From an uncultured Oligoflexia bacterium (lineage in GTDB: Bacteria > Bdellovibrionota > Bacteriovoracia > Bacteriovoracales > Bacteriovoracaceae), in the NCBI GenBank assembly GCA_937120495.1, contig CAKZJW010000027.1, positions 1-52,858 on the forward strand: DNA of 52,858 bases. The letters run 5' to 3'. Below, in pieces: positions 15,955 through 24,835 of the stretch (its first letter is position 1; each line of letters begins with the position of its first letter). A program made the position numbers and the translations under genes. Below the pieces are notes generated by a model. The model was not told where the DNA came from, ran no database searches, and was given only the letters and a program-made list of their open reading frames with translations.

Positions 15955-18747
15955 TTAAAAACCTACCGCTGAACTTAAAAATACTTCTCCAACATACTCA
16001 GAATCATCTTCGATTGAGGAGTTTTTATAAAAACCACGAAGCCCTATACCAATTGGTGTATACATTGATCTAAAAAAGTAAGTATTAACTTTAAATTCAA
16101 GGCCATAAGAAGAAAAATCTAACTTATTGAAGTTATCATCATCATCAGCGTATTGCATTTTGTCATAAAATAATCCTGCCGTAATACTATTAGTATAAAT
16201 CCAACCTCTAATTCCACCTTCAAGTCCCATTAAAGGAGCTACTAGATCAAGTTTATAAACCTCGATATCTGGAGAGAAAGACAAAGAGTATCCTCTTGCT
16301 TGAATAAGCTCAGATAAAAACTCATATTCTTTTTCGTGTTGAATTTCTTTTTCATATCTTAGAGCAATACTCAAAGTATCAAAGATTCCATAGGTGAAAG
16401 AACTATATAAATTACTAAGCTTACCTTTTTGATCACCATCTCTTTGTTCAAGATCTTTTAAAGTATAATCGACACTAAAAGATAACGGAGAAAGAGGCCT
16501 GACACGATTTGAATTTGATCCAATAGAATAGCCTACTTTTAAAATTCCACCTTGCATTACTCCATTAGAGAACTCGCCTTTTTTATCAAACTCCTTATCT
16601 CCTATTTCTGACTGCGCTAGATACAACGCAAAATAGCCCGCTTGAAACCAACGAGAGAAATTGTTTTGATAAATAAATTTCGGTCCAATATAAAAGTTTG
16701 ACTCTCTCCAAGTTGAATAATCTTCGTCGGCAAGCTCTTTAGATCTTTGATTCACAGAAGCTCCTAAATCAATAGGAACATAGAAACCTTTCAAACTTAA
16801 ATCAGCAAAGACTCCACCTGTCTCCTCTTCAGAGAAATGATTAATCCCAGCTTGAAAGGAAACGGTTTCAGATTCATTATCCGAGGTAACTGCAAGCGTG
16901 AACATTGGACTAACTAAAGGAGGTATTAAAGTCCAAGAATGAAAATTAAAGGTGTCATCATCAAACTTATGAACGTCATAAGATTTATCACCTTTTATGC
17001 TTACTTTATTTTCAACAGAAGGAGTAATATAGATATTACGTGAAATTTCATTTTGCTCATCAACAGTGTTGTTAATAGGTTTCTTATGAAGCTTAAACCC
17101 GTTTGCACTTGATCGAGAGAAATATAACTCTCCATTATGAACTTCAGGGTTGATTGCAGCAAACTTAGAGTTTGTATGTTTTAAGATTTTTTTTGTCTTC
17201 GTGTTAAAACTGTAAATTTCTTGAACTTCACTTTTTTCCCATTCGAAAAAGACTCTATCTTCAAAAATTTTGTGACGTCTGATTGCTCGTTCAGAACTCA
17301 TTAGCGTTTTTTCTTTTTGAGTGTCCAAAGTTAAGGACCTTAAAGAAAATACCCCTTTAGAGTTTTTCATTATATAAACGACTGAGTTTTTATCTTTAAA
17401 CTGAGGGTTAATATAAAGAGAGTTATTTTCTGAAGTTTTAGTAAATATTTTTTTCTCATTTTTATAAAGCGTGATACTCGACTTACCATGGAAGCTAGAA
17501 GTTATAGAGTATCTACCAAGACGATCATAACTTCTCTCAAAGCCATTTAAGTAAAAACAATTATGTTTATTTTTATAAGTATCCAAAGAGCAGATAATAT
17601 TTTTTGACTTTGTAGCATATCGAGAATTAACTCTATTTTCGATCCAAAAGATTGTGTCTTTCTCAGAATTAATTGCTCGCGTTGAAATAGAACCTGGATA
17701 ATGAAGAGTCTCTTCCCTTGCACCATTAGGGTCTAGCTTTGAAAAACGAGACAACTGCTTTACCCCTCCAACATAAGAGACAATTTCTCCTTTTGTGTTT
17801 ACGAAAGGGTATTGATAGTTTTTTGTATATTTCGAGTCATTAACTAGAGACTTGGAATCTTCTTTGATATTTGTACTACTTGCCCACTTCAATCCGTAGA
17901 ACTCCAAAAACTCTTCAACTAATTCATCTATATCCTTTCCTGTCTGTCCCTTTATTACTCGAATATACCCAAGAGGATTAAAACTTTTACGAGCAACCTC
18001 AGAAAAAGATTTTTCAATATTGAAGTCATACTTTTCTTTTAAAAAATTAAAAAAGAAAAATCCAAATTTATAAAAATCTGGAAAATATTCATATGGGGAA
18101 TTAAAATACAGGTCTTCGTAATTCAGATCTGCCCCAGATAAAAGCAAAGCTCTAAAACGAGAGGAGAAGGCTGCATTTCTTCCTCGTCCAAAATCGGTAA
18201 TAGCTGTTTCTGTATAAGTTGCATCACCTTCATGAACCCATGAGGGTGTTGACCAAAGAGTTGTTAGTGCAATTCCAAATTCACCCAAAACCCAATACAT
18301 AATTCGACTAAATCCAGAATAAGACTGTGAGAACTGAACAACATGTCTGTACTCATGCAAAGAAAGCATGCTTACCCACTCTCCTAGATCTAACTGACCT
18401 TCTATAAATGGAGCATCAAAGAATTCTGATTTAAAGGGCATCAGTCCAACATAACCATTCGAAGTTGTTGTATTTGATCTTAAGAAAATCGTTATTTTCT
18501 TCGGAGGTAACTTAAAGCCTTTCGTTAAGTTTTCTGATTGCTTTTCAATCGTTTCCAAAGCTAAGAAAGCTCGATCTTTGTATTGTTTTTTAAAAACTAT
18601 TTTTACTAAGTCGTTCTCAATAAAATAGAAATCACCCGGTTCCTGGTTTATTGAAAAAGGTTGGATTTGAATATCTTGTGCAAAAACAATATTACACACA
18701 AGTAAAGACTGAAGTAGAATCAGTGCGATCGTCATTCTTTTTATCAT
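15955..18747 (-). CDS. Secreted metallopeptidase-like / beta-propeller / outer-membrane barrel protein
   Basis: 930 aa, with AAGGAT before the ATG and a signal peptide (residues 1-23). The N-terminal third holds a gluzincin-like zinc site: HEYRH (131-135) and, 38 residues later, WVHEGDATYTE with Glu173 as probable third ligand, as in peptidase MA-type proteins. Residues 310-600 contain repeated short strands like TolB/PD40 propeller blades. Residues 620-930 look like an outer-membrane beta-barrel, with many alternating strands and a terminal Phe (SSAVGF). Such a chain would anchor a protease and a propeller at the cell surface or periplasmic face. The substrate is unknown. It is transcribed alone, with an 81-base gap from the kinase gene upstream. 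Confidence 0.7.
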   Translation of the reverse strand: MIKRMTIALILLQSLLVCNIVFAQDIQIQPFSINQEPGDFYFIENDLVKIVFKKQYKDRAFLALETIEKQSENLTKGFKLPPKKITIFLRSNTTTSNGYVGLMPFKSEFFDAPFIEGQLDLGEWVSMLSLHEYRHVVQFSQSYSGFSRIMYWVLGEFGIALTTLWSTPSWVHEGDATYTETAITDFGRGRNAAFSSRFRALLLSGADLNYEDLYFNSPYEYFPDFYKFGFFFFNFLKEKYDFNIEKSFSEVARKSFNPLGYIRVIKGQTGKDIDELVEEFLEFYGLKWASSTNIKEDSKSLVNDSKYTKNYQYPFVNTKGEIVSYVGGVKQLSRFSKLDPNGAREETLHYPGSISTRAINSEKDTIFWIENRVNSRYATKSKNIICSLDTYKNKHNCFYLNGFERSYDRLGRYSITSSFHGKSSITLYKNEKKIFTKTSENNSLYINPQFKDKNSVVYIMKNSKGVFSLRSLTLDTQKEKTLMSSERAIRRHKIFEDRVFFEWEKSEVQEIYSFNTKTKKILKHTNSKFAAINPEVHNGELYFSRSSANGFKLHKKPINNTVDEQNEISRNIYITPSVENKVSIKGDKSYDVHKFDDDTFNFHSWTLIPPLVSPMFTLAVTSDNESETVSFQAGINHFSEEETGGVFADLSLKGFYVPIDLGASVNQRSKELADEDYSTWRESNFYIGPKFIYQNNFSRWFQAGYFALYLAQSEIGDKEFDKKGEFSNGVMQGGILKVGYSIGSNSNRVRPLSPLSFSVDYTLKDLEQRDGDQKGKLSNLYSSFTYGIFDTLSIALRYEKEIQHEKEYEFLSELIQARGYSLSFSPDIEVYKLDLVAPLMGLEGGIRGWIYTNSITAGLFYDKMQYADDDDNFNKLDFSSYGLEFKVNTYFFRSMYTPIGIGLRGFYKNSSIEDDSEYVGEVFLSSAVGF

Positions 18748-18828
18748 AGCTATATCCTTAATTTGAGCTAATTATAGTAAAAAGGATAAAGCTTTTTCAA
18801 TGAATATAAATTTAAAAGAGACAATTAT

Positions 18829-19845
18829 CTAGGCTGCTGCATCATCAGACTGTAGACATCCTACTTTGCGCGTCAAAGGTATTTTTAGGCGAAATTCACT
18901 GCCAAAACCTTCTCTCGTTGCAACTTCAACACTTCCTCCAAGAGCTTCGAGATCGGTTTTTACGATACTCATACCGATACCTCTACCAGAGGTCTCTGAG
19001 GCGACTTCCATAGTAGAAAATCCCTCATTAAAGACAAGGTCTAATATTTCTTTTTCGCTCAATTTACTCTCTTTCGATATCAAGTTTTTTTCCAATGCGA
19101 CCTTTTGAATCTTTGATAAATCAAAGCCAGCACCATTGTCTTTGATCTCCAAAATAAGACTTCCTCGCTCTAAAGAAGCTGTAATTACCACCTTATTAAT
19201 TAGATTCGATCCATTAACAAAACCATGATCAAAAATATTTTGAATAATATGAACAAGAGACTTTTTAAGAATATTAAAAGAAGTTTCTTCAATTTCAATA
19301 GACTGTAAATTAGATATCAAATTAACATTTTCTCTAAATTTACTAGAACCATTTTCGAGAAGAGATGTTAATTCCAAAACATTTCTTTTTTTAGTACTGT
19401 TCTTTTTATTTCGTTCAAGGTTTCCAAAATCAAAGCTCCAATCAAGAAGTCTTAAGCTCTTTTTCGAACTTGTTTCTTTTTGAATACGAGATGAGAGTTT
19501 CCTAATTTGTTTTATTACAATTTTACTATCCATTTCAGATGCGCAGATGTGATTTAGAATATCTTCGTAACTTGAAACGAGCTTCACTATTCTTTGAGAG
19601 GACTTATGTTCAATTTTTTTATTTATACCAAGAAGAAAACTTTCAAGTTTATGAGAAAGATCAGTAATTTCTTTGTTACCTAGAAAAGCTGCTAGGCCTT
19701 TAACATTATGAATAACATAAAAAACTTCTCGAAGAGACTTTTCATCTATACCCTCAGTTCTCAATTTTTTAAATTGCTGAGAACCTAAAGCTAAAAGTCC
19801 TTGCAGCTCATTTATGAAAATATTTTCTGCTTGAGTCGTATTCAT
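18829..19845 (-). CDS. Hpt-domain and HATPase protein (CheA-like mini kinase)
   Basis: 338 aa, no transmembrane segment. Residues 1-110 form an Hpt domain, with the phosphoacceptor His46 in VIHNVKGLAAFLG as in CheA. The C-terminal half is a GHKL ATPase: N box near HIIQNIFDHGF, G1 box DNGAGFD, F box near GFST, and G2 box GRGIGMSIVKTDLEALGG. The CheA dimerisation (P3) and CheW-like regulatory (P5) domains are missing, as are P2 and any receiver. It may therefore act with separate partners or as a cytosolic phosphorelay kinase. No response regulator is adjacent. The opposite-strand neighbour is thioredoxin, 132 bases away. Confidence 0.85.
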   Translation of the reverse strand: MNTTQAENIFINELQGLLALGSQQFKKLRTEGIDEKSLREVFYVIHNVKGLAAFLGNKEITDLSHKLESFLLGINKKIEHKSSQRIVKLVSSYEDILNHICASEMDSKIVIKQIRKLSSRIQKETSSKKSLRLLDWSFDFGNLERNKKNSTKKRNVLELTSLLENGSSKFRENVNLISNLQSIEIEETSFNILKKSLVHIIQNIFDHGFVNGSNLINKVVITASLERGSLILEIKDNGAGFDLSKIQKVALEKNLISKESKLSEKEILDLVFNEGFSTMEVASETSGRGIGMSIVKTDLEALGGSVEVATREGFGSEFRLKIPLTRKVGCLQSDDAAA

Positions 19846-19977
19846 ATTTAAGTATCGGAATTTAAAGAGCTTTTCATTAATTAATCCTCAATAGAGAATA
19901 TCTATTACCTTATAGAAATCTAATATTTCAAATAAATTCCCTTCTTTGCGATTATATAAACAACCAAAGGAGAATTT

Positions 19978-20289
19978 ATGGAAATTTTAACAAAAGACAA
20001 CCTAGAAGAACTTATCCAAAATAATGATAAGGTCGTAGTTCAATTCGGAGCAAAATGGTGTGGTATGTGCCGAGTAATGAAGCCCAAATTTGAAAGACTA
20101 TCCAAAGAAAACCCTGATGCTCTTTTTGTTTATGTAGACGCAGAGGAACTTCCTAATTCAAGAGAAGTAATAGATATTGCAAACCTACCTACATTTGCAA
20201 GTTTTTCAAATGGAAAATTAGCAAAGCAGTTTGCTGGAAGCAAAGAAGAACAGCTTTTGGAGGTTATTAATGCGACTGCCAATAATTAA
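19978..20289 (+). CDS. Thioredoxin family protein with CGMC active site
   Basis: 103 aa, a normal thioredoxin length, preceded by AAAGGAG. Strand, active site and cis-Pro are present: VVQFGAKWCGMCRVMKP, YVDAEELPNSR and NLPTFASF. The active site is CGMC rather than the classical CGPC, which should shift its redox potential. No signal peptide, so cytoplasmic. Its last codons overlap the next gene by 20 bases, so the two are translationally linked. The pair thioredoxin plus this small protein also occurs in Bacteroidetes, which suggests a conserved partnership. Confidence 0.92.
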   Translation: MEILTKDNLEELIQNNDKVVVQFGAKWCGMCRVMKPKFERLSKENPDALFVYVDAEELPNSREVIDIANLPTFASFSNGKLAKQFAGSKEEQLLEVINATANN

Positions 20290-20527
20290 AAATTTAGTTG
20301 AATTCATAGAGAATAATGATGAGGACTATCTTATTGAAACAGATGAAGTCTTAGAGTCCTTAATTAGTGCAAAAGGAATTAAGGATGAAGAGATAGAGGT
20401 CATCGCTGAGCTTATGTCTAATTTATCTGGAGCACTGGAAGTTAATAAGTTAATTAAATCAGGCACTCCAAAAAAAGATGCTTTAAATCAGTTTATGCAA
20501 AGAGTACTTGGAGCAGTAAATAAGTAA
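20270..20527 (+). CDS. Small helical protein encoded with thioredoxin (DUF6952-like)
   Basis: 85 aa. The ATG at 20270 is chosen because TTGGAGG lies six bases upstream, inside the thioredoxin gene; the frame stays open further upstream but that region is the thioredoxin coding sequence. The protein is acidic and all-helical, with IKNLVEFIENNDEDYLIETDEV, split here as IKNLVEFIENNDEDY and LIETDEVLESL, and a C-terminal KKDALNQFMQRVLG. It resembles DUF6952 proteins that sit beside thioredoxin genes in Bacteroidetes. The function is unknown. A role as thioredoxin partner is inferred only from the shared operon and overlap. Confidence 0.72.
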   Translation: MRLPIIKNLVEFIENNDEDYLIETDEVLESLISAKGIKDEEIEVIAELMSNLSGALEVNKLIKSGTPKKDALNQFMQRVLGAVNK

Positions 20528-20545
20528 GGGGCTTACCTCTTACTT
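20522..20545. terminator. Hairpin between convergent genes, possible weak bidirectional terminator
   Basis: A 10-bp stem with one G-U pair (AAGTAAGGGG with CCTCTTACTT) and a CTTA loop joins the ends of the two convergent genes. Neither side has a T-run, so termination strength is uncertain. Confidence 0.4.
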
Positions 20546-22399
20546 AAATACTTCCATTGTATCTACTGGTTTATCAGAATTTCCATCATAAGAGTGGCCA
20601 CCTAAAATACCTAGGTTTTGTTTCCACTTTGTTACTTGTGAAAATCCCTTTGACTCTGATAAATAGCGGCCTGTATGGTACCACTTATTGAGTTTAAAGT
20701 CGTATTCATAAATATGGCGAACATATTCATATTCCCATTTTGAAAGTTTAAACATTCCACCAAAAACAAATGCCGAATCTTTAAGCTCACCCGCCGCTGG
20801 TGCAAATGTTGCAAATGGAAGAGGTGCAAGTTGAGTAAATACTTTTAAGATTGGATCAAATTCAACAAATTCATCTAGAAGAGCAAAATGACTTCCGCCT
20901 TCACTAATACCACCAACAAAATAAATTTTTCCGTTTTTTGCAAAGCCAGAAAAAGCTCTTCTTTTACTTGGAAGCTTTTCCTTCAGTGTTTCAAAGGTAT
21001 TAGTTGAGATATCGTAAACATCAATTTCACTGTGAAAAGTTCCATCAACATCGTTTTCAAATTTTGGAGTACTATTCCACCCACCTAAAAGGTAAACTTT
21101 CTTTCCCATCTGTATTGCAAGATTTGAAGACCTTCTTCTTGGCATTGTATTTATTTCTTCCCATTTATTTGTAAGGATATTGTATCTCTCAACCACATCA
21201 AGTGATTTCCAAGCTGGACTAGTTGAGGCTTCATAAGCAAAACCACCAAAGGCGTAAATATAGTTACCATCTGCCGCTAACTGAAAGCCATGACATGGAT
21301 TTAACCTTGGAGCGAGGTTTTCCCACTTCCCGCTTGTATGATCAAAGACTGTTACTCTTCCAGTAAAAGACTCTGGCGGATAAGTATGCTCCGCTCCCTC
21401 ATGTCCACCAACAACATAAGTTTTTCCCTTATGATAAATAGCTCCAAAAGAAGACCTCGGTGCTCCTGGCATTTTTGAAAGCTGAAGTTGCTTATACTTT
21501 GAGATCCCTGAAGTTCTTGGGGCGTAGAAACTCACACCAGTTTTCGTGATAACTACTTTTTCGTTTTCGATAGAGCTATTACTCCAAGAAGAATAATCTT
21601 GTTTGAAGATTGAGAAAACACCTTTCTCTAGTTTATCACTTGTGTAAAGAAGATTGTTATTATGATCAAAGTTTGGAGAGAAATCAGAATTTTTATCTGA
21701 AGTAATTTTTATCGTTTTCTTTGTTAGAATATTATAAACATAGATATCCCAGTTCCCTGCATTTTTCATTGTAAATGCAATATTAAGTTCATCTTTACTA
21801 AGACTTGGAGACATTCCCTTTGAAATTACGATTTCTTTTTTCGTATTAAAGTCATAAAGAACTATTTCTCGAACCTTATTTGTATTTCTTTGATAAACAA
21901 GCTTTTCACCTGTTTCAAACGGTACTGGAAAGTATCCCTCACCAAGTTCATCATAAACAGTTTCATTTGCTCTATAAACTGTATATCCATTTTGAATTGT
22001 AGGTCTAATCGTTTTTCTAGATTCTTCTAAATCTATTTTTACAATTTTATTTTTTCCATTAATTTGTTTTGAGAAGAAAACTAAGTTTGAATTATCTGCA
22101 AACTTAGGCTGAAGAATAAACCCTCTTGATCCCCAAAGCTCACGAACTTTATTACCTCTATTTTCAACAATCACACCTAAAGATTTTTGTGATTGTCCCT
22201 TTACATATGTTAGCCACTTTCCATCATTAGAAATTGATGGGTATAAGTTCCACTCAGAACCTTTAGTAAGAAGCTTGTAGTTTTTAAAGTCTGAAGAGTA
22301 ACCAACGTGCTTACCACCTTGAGAGTCCTCTACTAGGAAAACCATCTCACTTGCAATAGCACTAGAAATTATTGTGAAAAGTATTAGAAATATACGCAT
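20540..22399 (-). CDS. Secreted PD40 beta-propeller plus Kelch-repeat protein
   Basis: 619 aa with a signal peptide (residues 1-16). Residues 20-270 show TolB/PD40 blades, for example LYPSISNDGKWLTYVKG, MSPSLSKDELNIAFTMK and FSPNFDHNNNLLYTSD. Residues 310-619 show five or so Kelch repeats with GG pairs and spaced Tyr/Trp: GKTYVVGGHEG, NYIYAFGGFAYE, KKVYLLGGWNS, GKIYFVGGISEG and DSAFVFGGMF. The protein would thus be two propellers joined head to tail in the periplasm or outside the cell. No catalytic residues are recognised; a binding or scaffold role is inferred. It is divergent from the gene at 22552, with a perfect dyad between them. Confidence 0.8.
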   Translation of the reverse strand: MRIFLILFTIISSAIASEMVFLVEDSQGGKHVGYSSDFKNYKLLTKGSEWNLYPSISNDGKWLTYVKGQSQKSLGVIVENRGNKVRELWGSRGFILQPKFADNSNLVFFSKQINGKNKIVKIDLEESRKTIRPTIQNGYTVYRANETVYDELGEGYFPVPFETGEKLVYQRNTNKVREIVLYDFNTKKEIVISKGMSPSLSKDELNIAFTMKNAGNWDIYVYNILTKKTIKITSDKNSDFSPNFDHNNNLLYTSDKLEKGVFSIFKQDYSSWSNSSIENEKVVITKTGVSFYAPRTSGISKYKQLQLSKMPGAPRSSFGAIYHKGKTYVVGGHEGAEHTYPPESFTGRVTVFDHTSGKWENLAPRLNPCHGFQLAADGNYIYAFGGFAYEASTSPAWKSLDVVERYNILTNKWEEINTMPRRRSSNLAIQMGKKVYLLGGWNSTPKFENDVDGTFHSEIDVYDISTNTFETLKEKLPSKRRAFSGFAKNGKIYFVGGISEGGSHFALLDEFVEFDPILKVFTQLAPLPFATFAPAAGELKDSAFVFGGMFKLSKWEYEYVRHIYEYDFKLNKWYHTGRYLSESKGFSQVTKWKQNLGILGGHSYDGNSDKPVDTMEVFK

Positions 22400-22440
22400 A
22401 TATTGTCCTTATTTTGAGTTTTTCTCATTGAACAACATTC

Positions 22441-22460
22441 GTGTTTGGTATGTCAAACAC
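22441..22460. promoter_or_regulatory. Perfect inverted repeat between divergent genes, candidate operator
   Basis: GTGTTTG and CAAACAC form a perfect 7-bp dyad separated by six bases, with no T-run on either side. It lies in the 152-base divergent promoter region, about 42 bases from one start codon and 92 from the other, which suits a dimeric repressor or activator site. Confidence 0.4.
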
Positions 22461-22551
22461 TCTCTCGGCAAATGACTCGGGTATTTGATTTAAATAACTG
22501 AAGGTAGTAAATTTAATATATTACAAATATTTTTACGACAAGGATGTCAAA

Positions 22552-23403
22552 ATGAAGCTGGTTACTCTCCTAGTGTTATTATTAACTTTTAACGCGTTCT
22601 CACAAACTCTTCAATTCTATATGCCTAAAGACGGTGGCCAATTTCTAGAGGTGGGTGTTTCAAAAAATGACATTACAATTATAGATACGAGCTTAGGTGA
22701 TCAATACAGAATCGATAGCCCTGAGAAAAATACAAGTATTAGATTTGATAAAGCTATCTCACCTTTTTGGAGTTTTGGTTTTAAATATACAAGTACTGAT
22801 GCTAATGGTGAGATTGAAAACTACGATACCGCTCCGTCCACTACTGGTAACTATGATAGAAAAGGGCCAAGGGATCTTCCTATTTATATCTATGGTCTTT
22901 TAGGATCATTTTACTGGAAAGCAATTTATTACCACGCACTAGAGCAAGCTAAAGATGGAGATAACAAAACGAACTATTCTACAGGCTCTCACTTTGGCCT
23001 CTCTCTTGGCTTTTTGATCACTCCAAATACTGGGGTCCGATTAGATCACACACCTGGATACAATTATGAAATTGATGATGGAATTGTTGATGATGATGAA
23101 TATGAAAAAGGAGCACAAACGTCATTTGCCTTTTTTAAAGAATTTACATTTGAAGATACACTTTATGGTGTTGAACTTAGTTATTTGGGATTTAATAAAA
23201 GCACTAGAACAAATAACGACGGTGGAAGTGGAACGAAGTACAACATAAAGTCAGCAGAGGCAGTCAAGACAAAGTTTTATCCAGCAATTAATTTTGGATC
23301 ATTTCAAATTATTTCAAACATAAGTTTTACAAATTATATAAATGTTAAAGACAGTTCAAGAACTGAGCTTGAGTTTGGAGCAGACTTTAGATTTAACTTT
23401 TAA
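22552..23403 (+). CDS. Secreted beta-barrel-like protein, unknown
   Basis: 283 aa, preceded by AAGGATG, with a signal peptide (MKLVTLLVLLLTFNAFS). The mature protein has many alternating polar/hydrophobic strands, aromatic residues at strand ends and a terminal Phe (FGADFRFNF). These features suit an outer-membrane beta-barrel of about 12 strands. An acidic loop of seven Asp/Glu around residue 175-185 (IDDGIVDDDEYEKG) may bind divalent cations. No family recognised. Its stop overlaps the convergent methyltransferase gene by four bases. Confidence 0.65.
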   Translation: MKLVTLLVLLLTFNAFSQTLQFYMPKDGGQFLEVGVSKNDITIIDTSLGDQYRIDSPEKNTSIRFDKAISPFWSFGFKYTSTDANGEIENYDTAPSTTGNYDRKGPRDLPIYIYGLLGSFYWKAIYYHALEQAKDGDNKTNYSTGSHFGLSLGFLITPNTGVRLDHTPGYNYEIDDGIVDDDEYEKGAQTSFAFFKEFTFEDTLYGVELSYLGFNKSTRTNNDGGSGTKYNIKSAEAVKTKFYPAINFGSFQIISNISFTNYINVKDSSRTELEFGADFRFNF

Positions 23404-24170
23404 TTTAAACCATAAAGAAGTGTTTCTCTTTTATGAGCAGATAGTTGCACGAAACCCACTCGTTTAAAGCCATAATTTTGAAATACTTCTTTAAACTCTT
23501 CTAAAACCTTTAGATGGTCGGTCTTAACAAGCTTTACGGTATAAAAAATTCCCTTAAGACTTTTATATTTTTTCGAAAGCCTAATAACTTCTTTTATTCC
23601 CTGTTTTGGATTAATGTTTAAATCACTAGTAATATAATGGACATCATAGTCAGGTAACATTTCTTGAGAAAGATTTTGAACCGGTTCTTGCATATGAATA
23701 AATCTTTCATTTTTAAGACAAATCTCATCCATAACAGCTGGATCCACACCACAAACATTTCCAAAATTATTTAATAAATAATAACAAGCTCCCCCTGGAG
23801 CACTTCCAAACTCGATCCAATTCGTATCTTTGTTTGCCTCTATTTTAAATACATTACATGTTTGAAGTATTTTCAAATAAGCACGAGACGGTGACTCTTC
23901 TGGATATTCAAGATCACGCTCTTTAATTTTAAGTTTTTGCTCAATTGCTTCGTTACTAAGCTTACCAATGCTCTCTCCCCAGTCCAGAGCGAAAGCCAAC
24001 TTTAATTGTCTAATTTCTTTTTGAGTTAAGGGAGTCTTTTGATTCTTATATGTTAAAAAATCCCCCTTAGAAAAACTTGGTGTTAAGAATTTAAATCTTT
24101 GTTCGATTTCTTTTTTTAAAATATCTCTATTTCCTTTTACACAAACAAAATAAATAAATTGATCACTCAT
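23400..24170 (-). CDS. RlmM-like FtsJ-type 2'-O-ribose methyltransferase
   Basis: 256 aa. The SAM motif is WIEFGSAPGGACYYLL, typical of the FtsJ/RlmM Rossmann fold. The following acidic motif is VCGVDPAV and a later one is ITSDLNINP. The catalytic K-D-K-E pattern can be traced through the Asp in SDLN, the Lys in YTVKLVK and the Glu in SAHKRETLLYGLN. RlmM methylates C2498 of 23S rRNA. This protein is shorter than E. coli RlmM (about 366 aa), and the N-terminal THUMP-like part is reduced to about 100 residues. The exact rRNA target is therefore not certain. Confidence 0.78.
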   Translation of the reverse strand: MSDQFIYFVCVKGNRDILKKEIEQRFKFLTPSFSKGDFLTYKNQKTPLTQKEIRQLKLAFALDWGESIGKLSNEAIEQKLKIKERDLEYPEESPSRAYLKILQTCNVFKIEANKDTNWIEFGSAPGGACYYLLNNFGNVCGVDPAVMDEICLKNERFIHMQEPVQNLSQEMLPDYDVHYITSDLNINPKQGIKEVIRLSKKYKSLKGIFYTVKLVKTDHLKVLEEFKEVFQNYGFKRVGFVQLSAHKRETLLYGLN

Positions 24171-24189
24171 GAAATAAAACCCTTAGAAT

Positions 24190-24215
24190 AAAAAAGCCTC
24201 GCAAAAAGCGAGGCT
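24190..24215 (-). terminator. Rho-independent terminator
   Basis: An 8-bp stem (AGCCTCGC with GCGAGGCT) with a 5-base loop is followed on the minus strand by TTTTTATTCT. It ends the transcript of the gene at 24241-24804. The 5' side also has TTTAAAATAAAA for the other strand, but that is weaker. Confidence 0.85.
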
Positions 24216-24240
24216 TTAAAATAAAAACTATATTTAAAAA

Positions 24241-24804
24241 TTATTTTCTTTTAAGAAAGATAGTCAGCGTTTGGCATTTTGGAAAAGTTACATTTCCATC
24301 TCTATCTCTAGAGTATGTGAAGTATGCTCTTCTTGTAAGAACACCGTTTTGAGCTGCTGTTGCATCAATCTGAGCGATCTTTTCTTTACATAACTCCATT
24401 GTTCCATTTCTGTCTGAATAAACCTCTGAATAGTCAGCATCAAAGTAAACACCTGAAGTTCTTGTTGTTTGAATCATATTTCTACAAATCAATTGAGTTC
24501 CAAGGTTTCTGTATCTTTTCTCAACTACATTATATGTTGTATGTATATCGTGAAAGTTAAAAAACTCACTCTGTGCTTCAACTGCAAGGTAATGGTTTGT
24601 TGATCTGGCAGGAATTTCTTCATAACATTTAACAACAAAATCTTGTCTCGCTTGTTCTCTTTGCTCAAGAGGAATATCCCAAAGCTCAAGTCCATCAACA
24701 TTTATAGTTAAAGATTTCTTCTTAATGATATCATCATTCTGAATTCTAGAACGTCCACCAGCTAATACAGAACAAGTTATGCATAATAATAAAACTATTT
24801 TCAT
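24241..24804 (-). CDS. Secreted protein, unknown
   Basis: 187 aa from the ATG at 24804, chosen because GGAGAG lies just upstream; the ATG at 24816 is part of that ribosome binding site. Residues 1-16 form a signal peptide (MKIVLLLCITCSVLAG). The mature protein is soluble-looking, with four cysteines (CYEE, CRNM, CKEK and CQTL), which could form two disulfides, and a basic C-terminus. No family recognised. It lies 32 bases after a lipoprotein gene on the same strand, so the two may be co-transcribed. A strong terminator follows. Confidence 0.72.
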   Translation of the reverse strand: MKIVLLLCITCSVLAGGRSRIQNDDIIKKKSLTINVDGLELWDIPLEQREQARQDFVVKCYEEIPARSTNHYLAVEAQSEFFNFHDIHTTYNVVEKRYRNLGTQLICRNMIQTTRTSGVYFDADYSEVYSDRNGTMELCKEKIAQIDATAAQNGVLTRRAYFTYSRDRDGNVTFPKCQTLTIFLKRK

Positions 24805-24835
24805 TTTTCTCTCCATTTTTTATATAAACTGAATA

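Noticed and set aside
20231..20269. Longer start of the DUF6952-like protein
   Set aside because: These codons lie within the thioredoxin gene, and the ATG at 20270 has a good TTGGAGG site and matches the usual N-terminus of the family.
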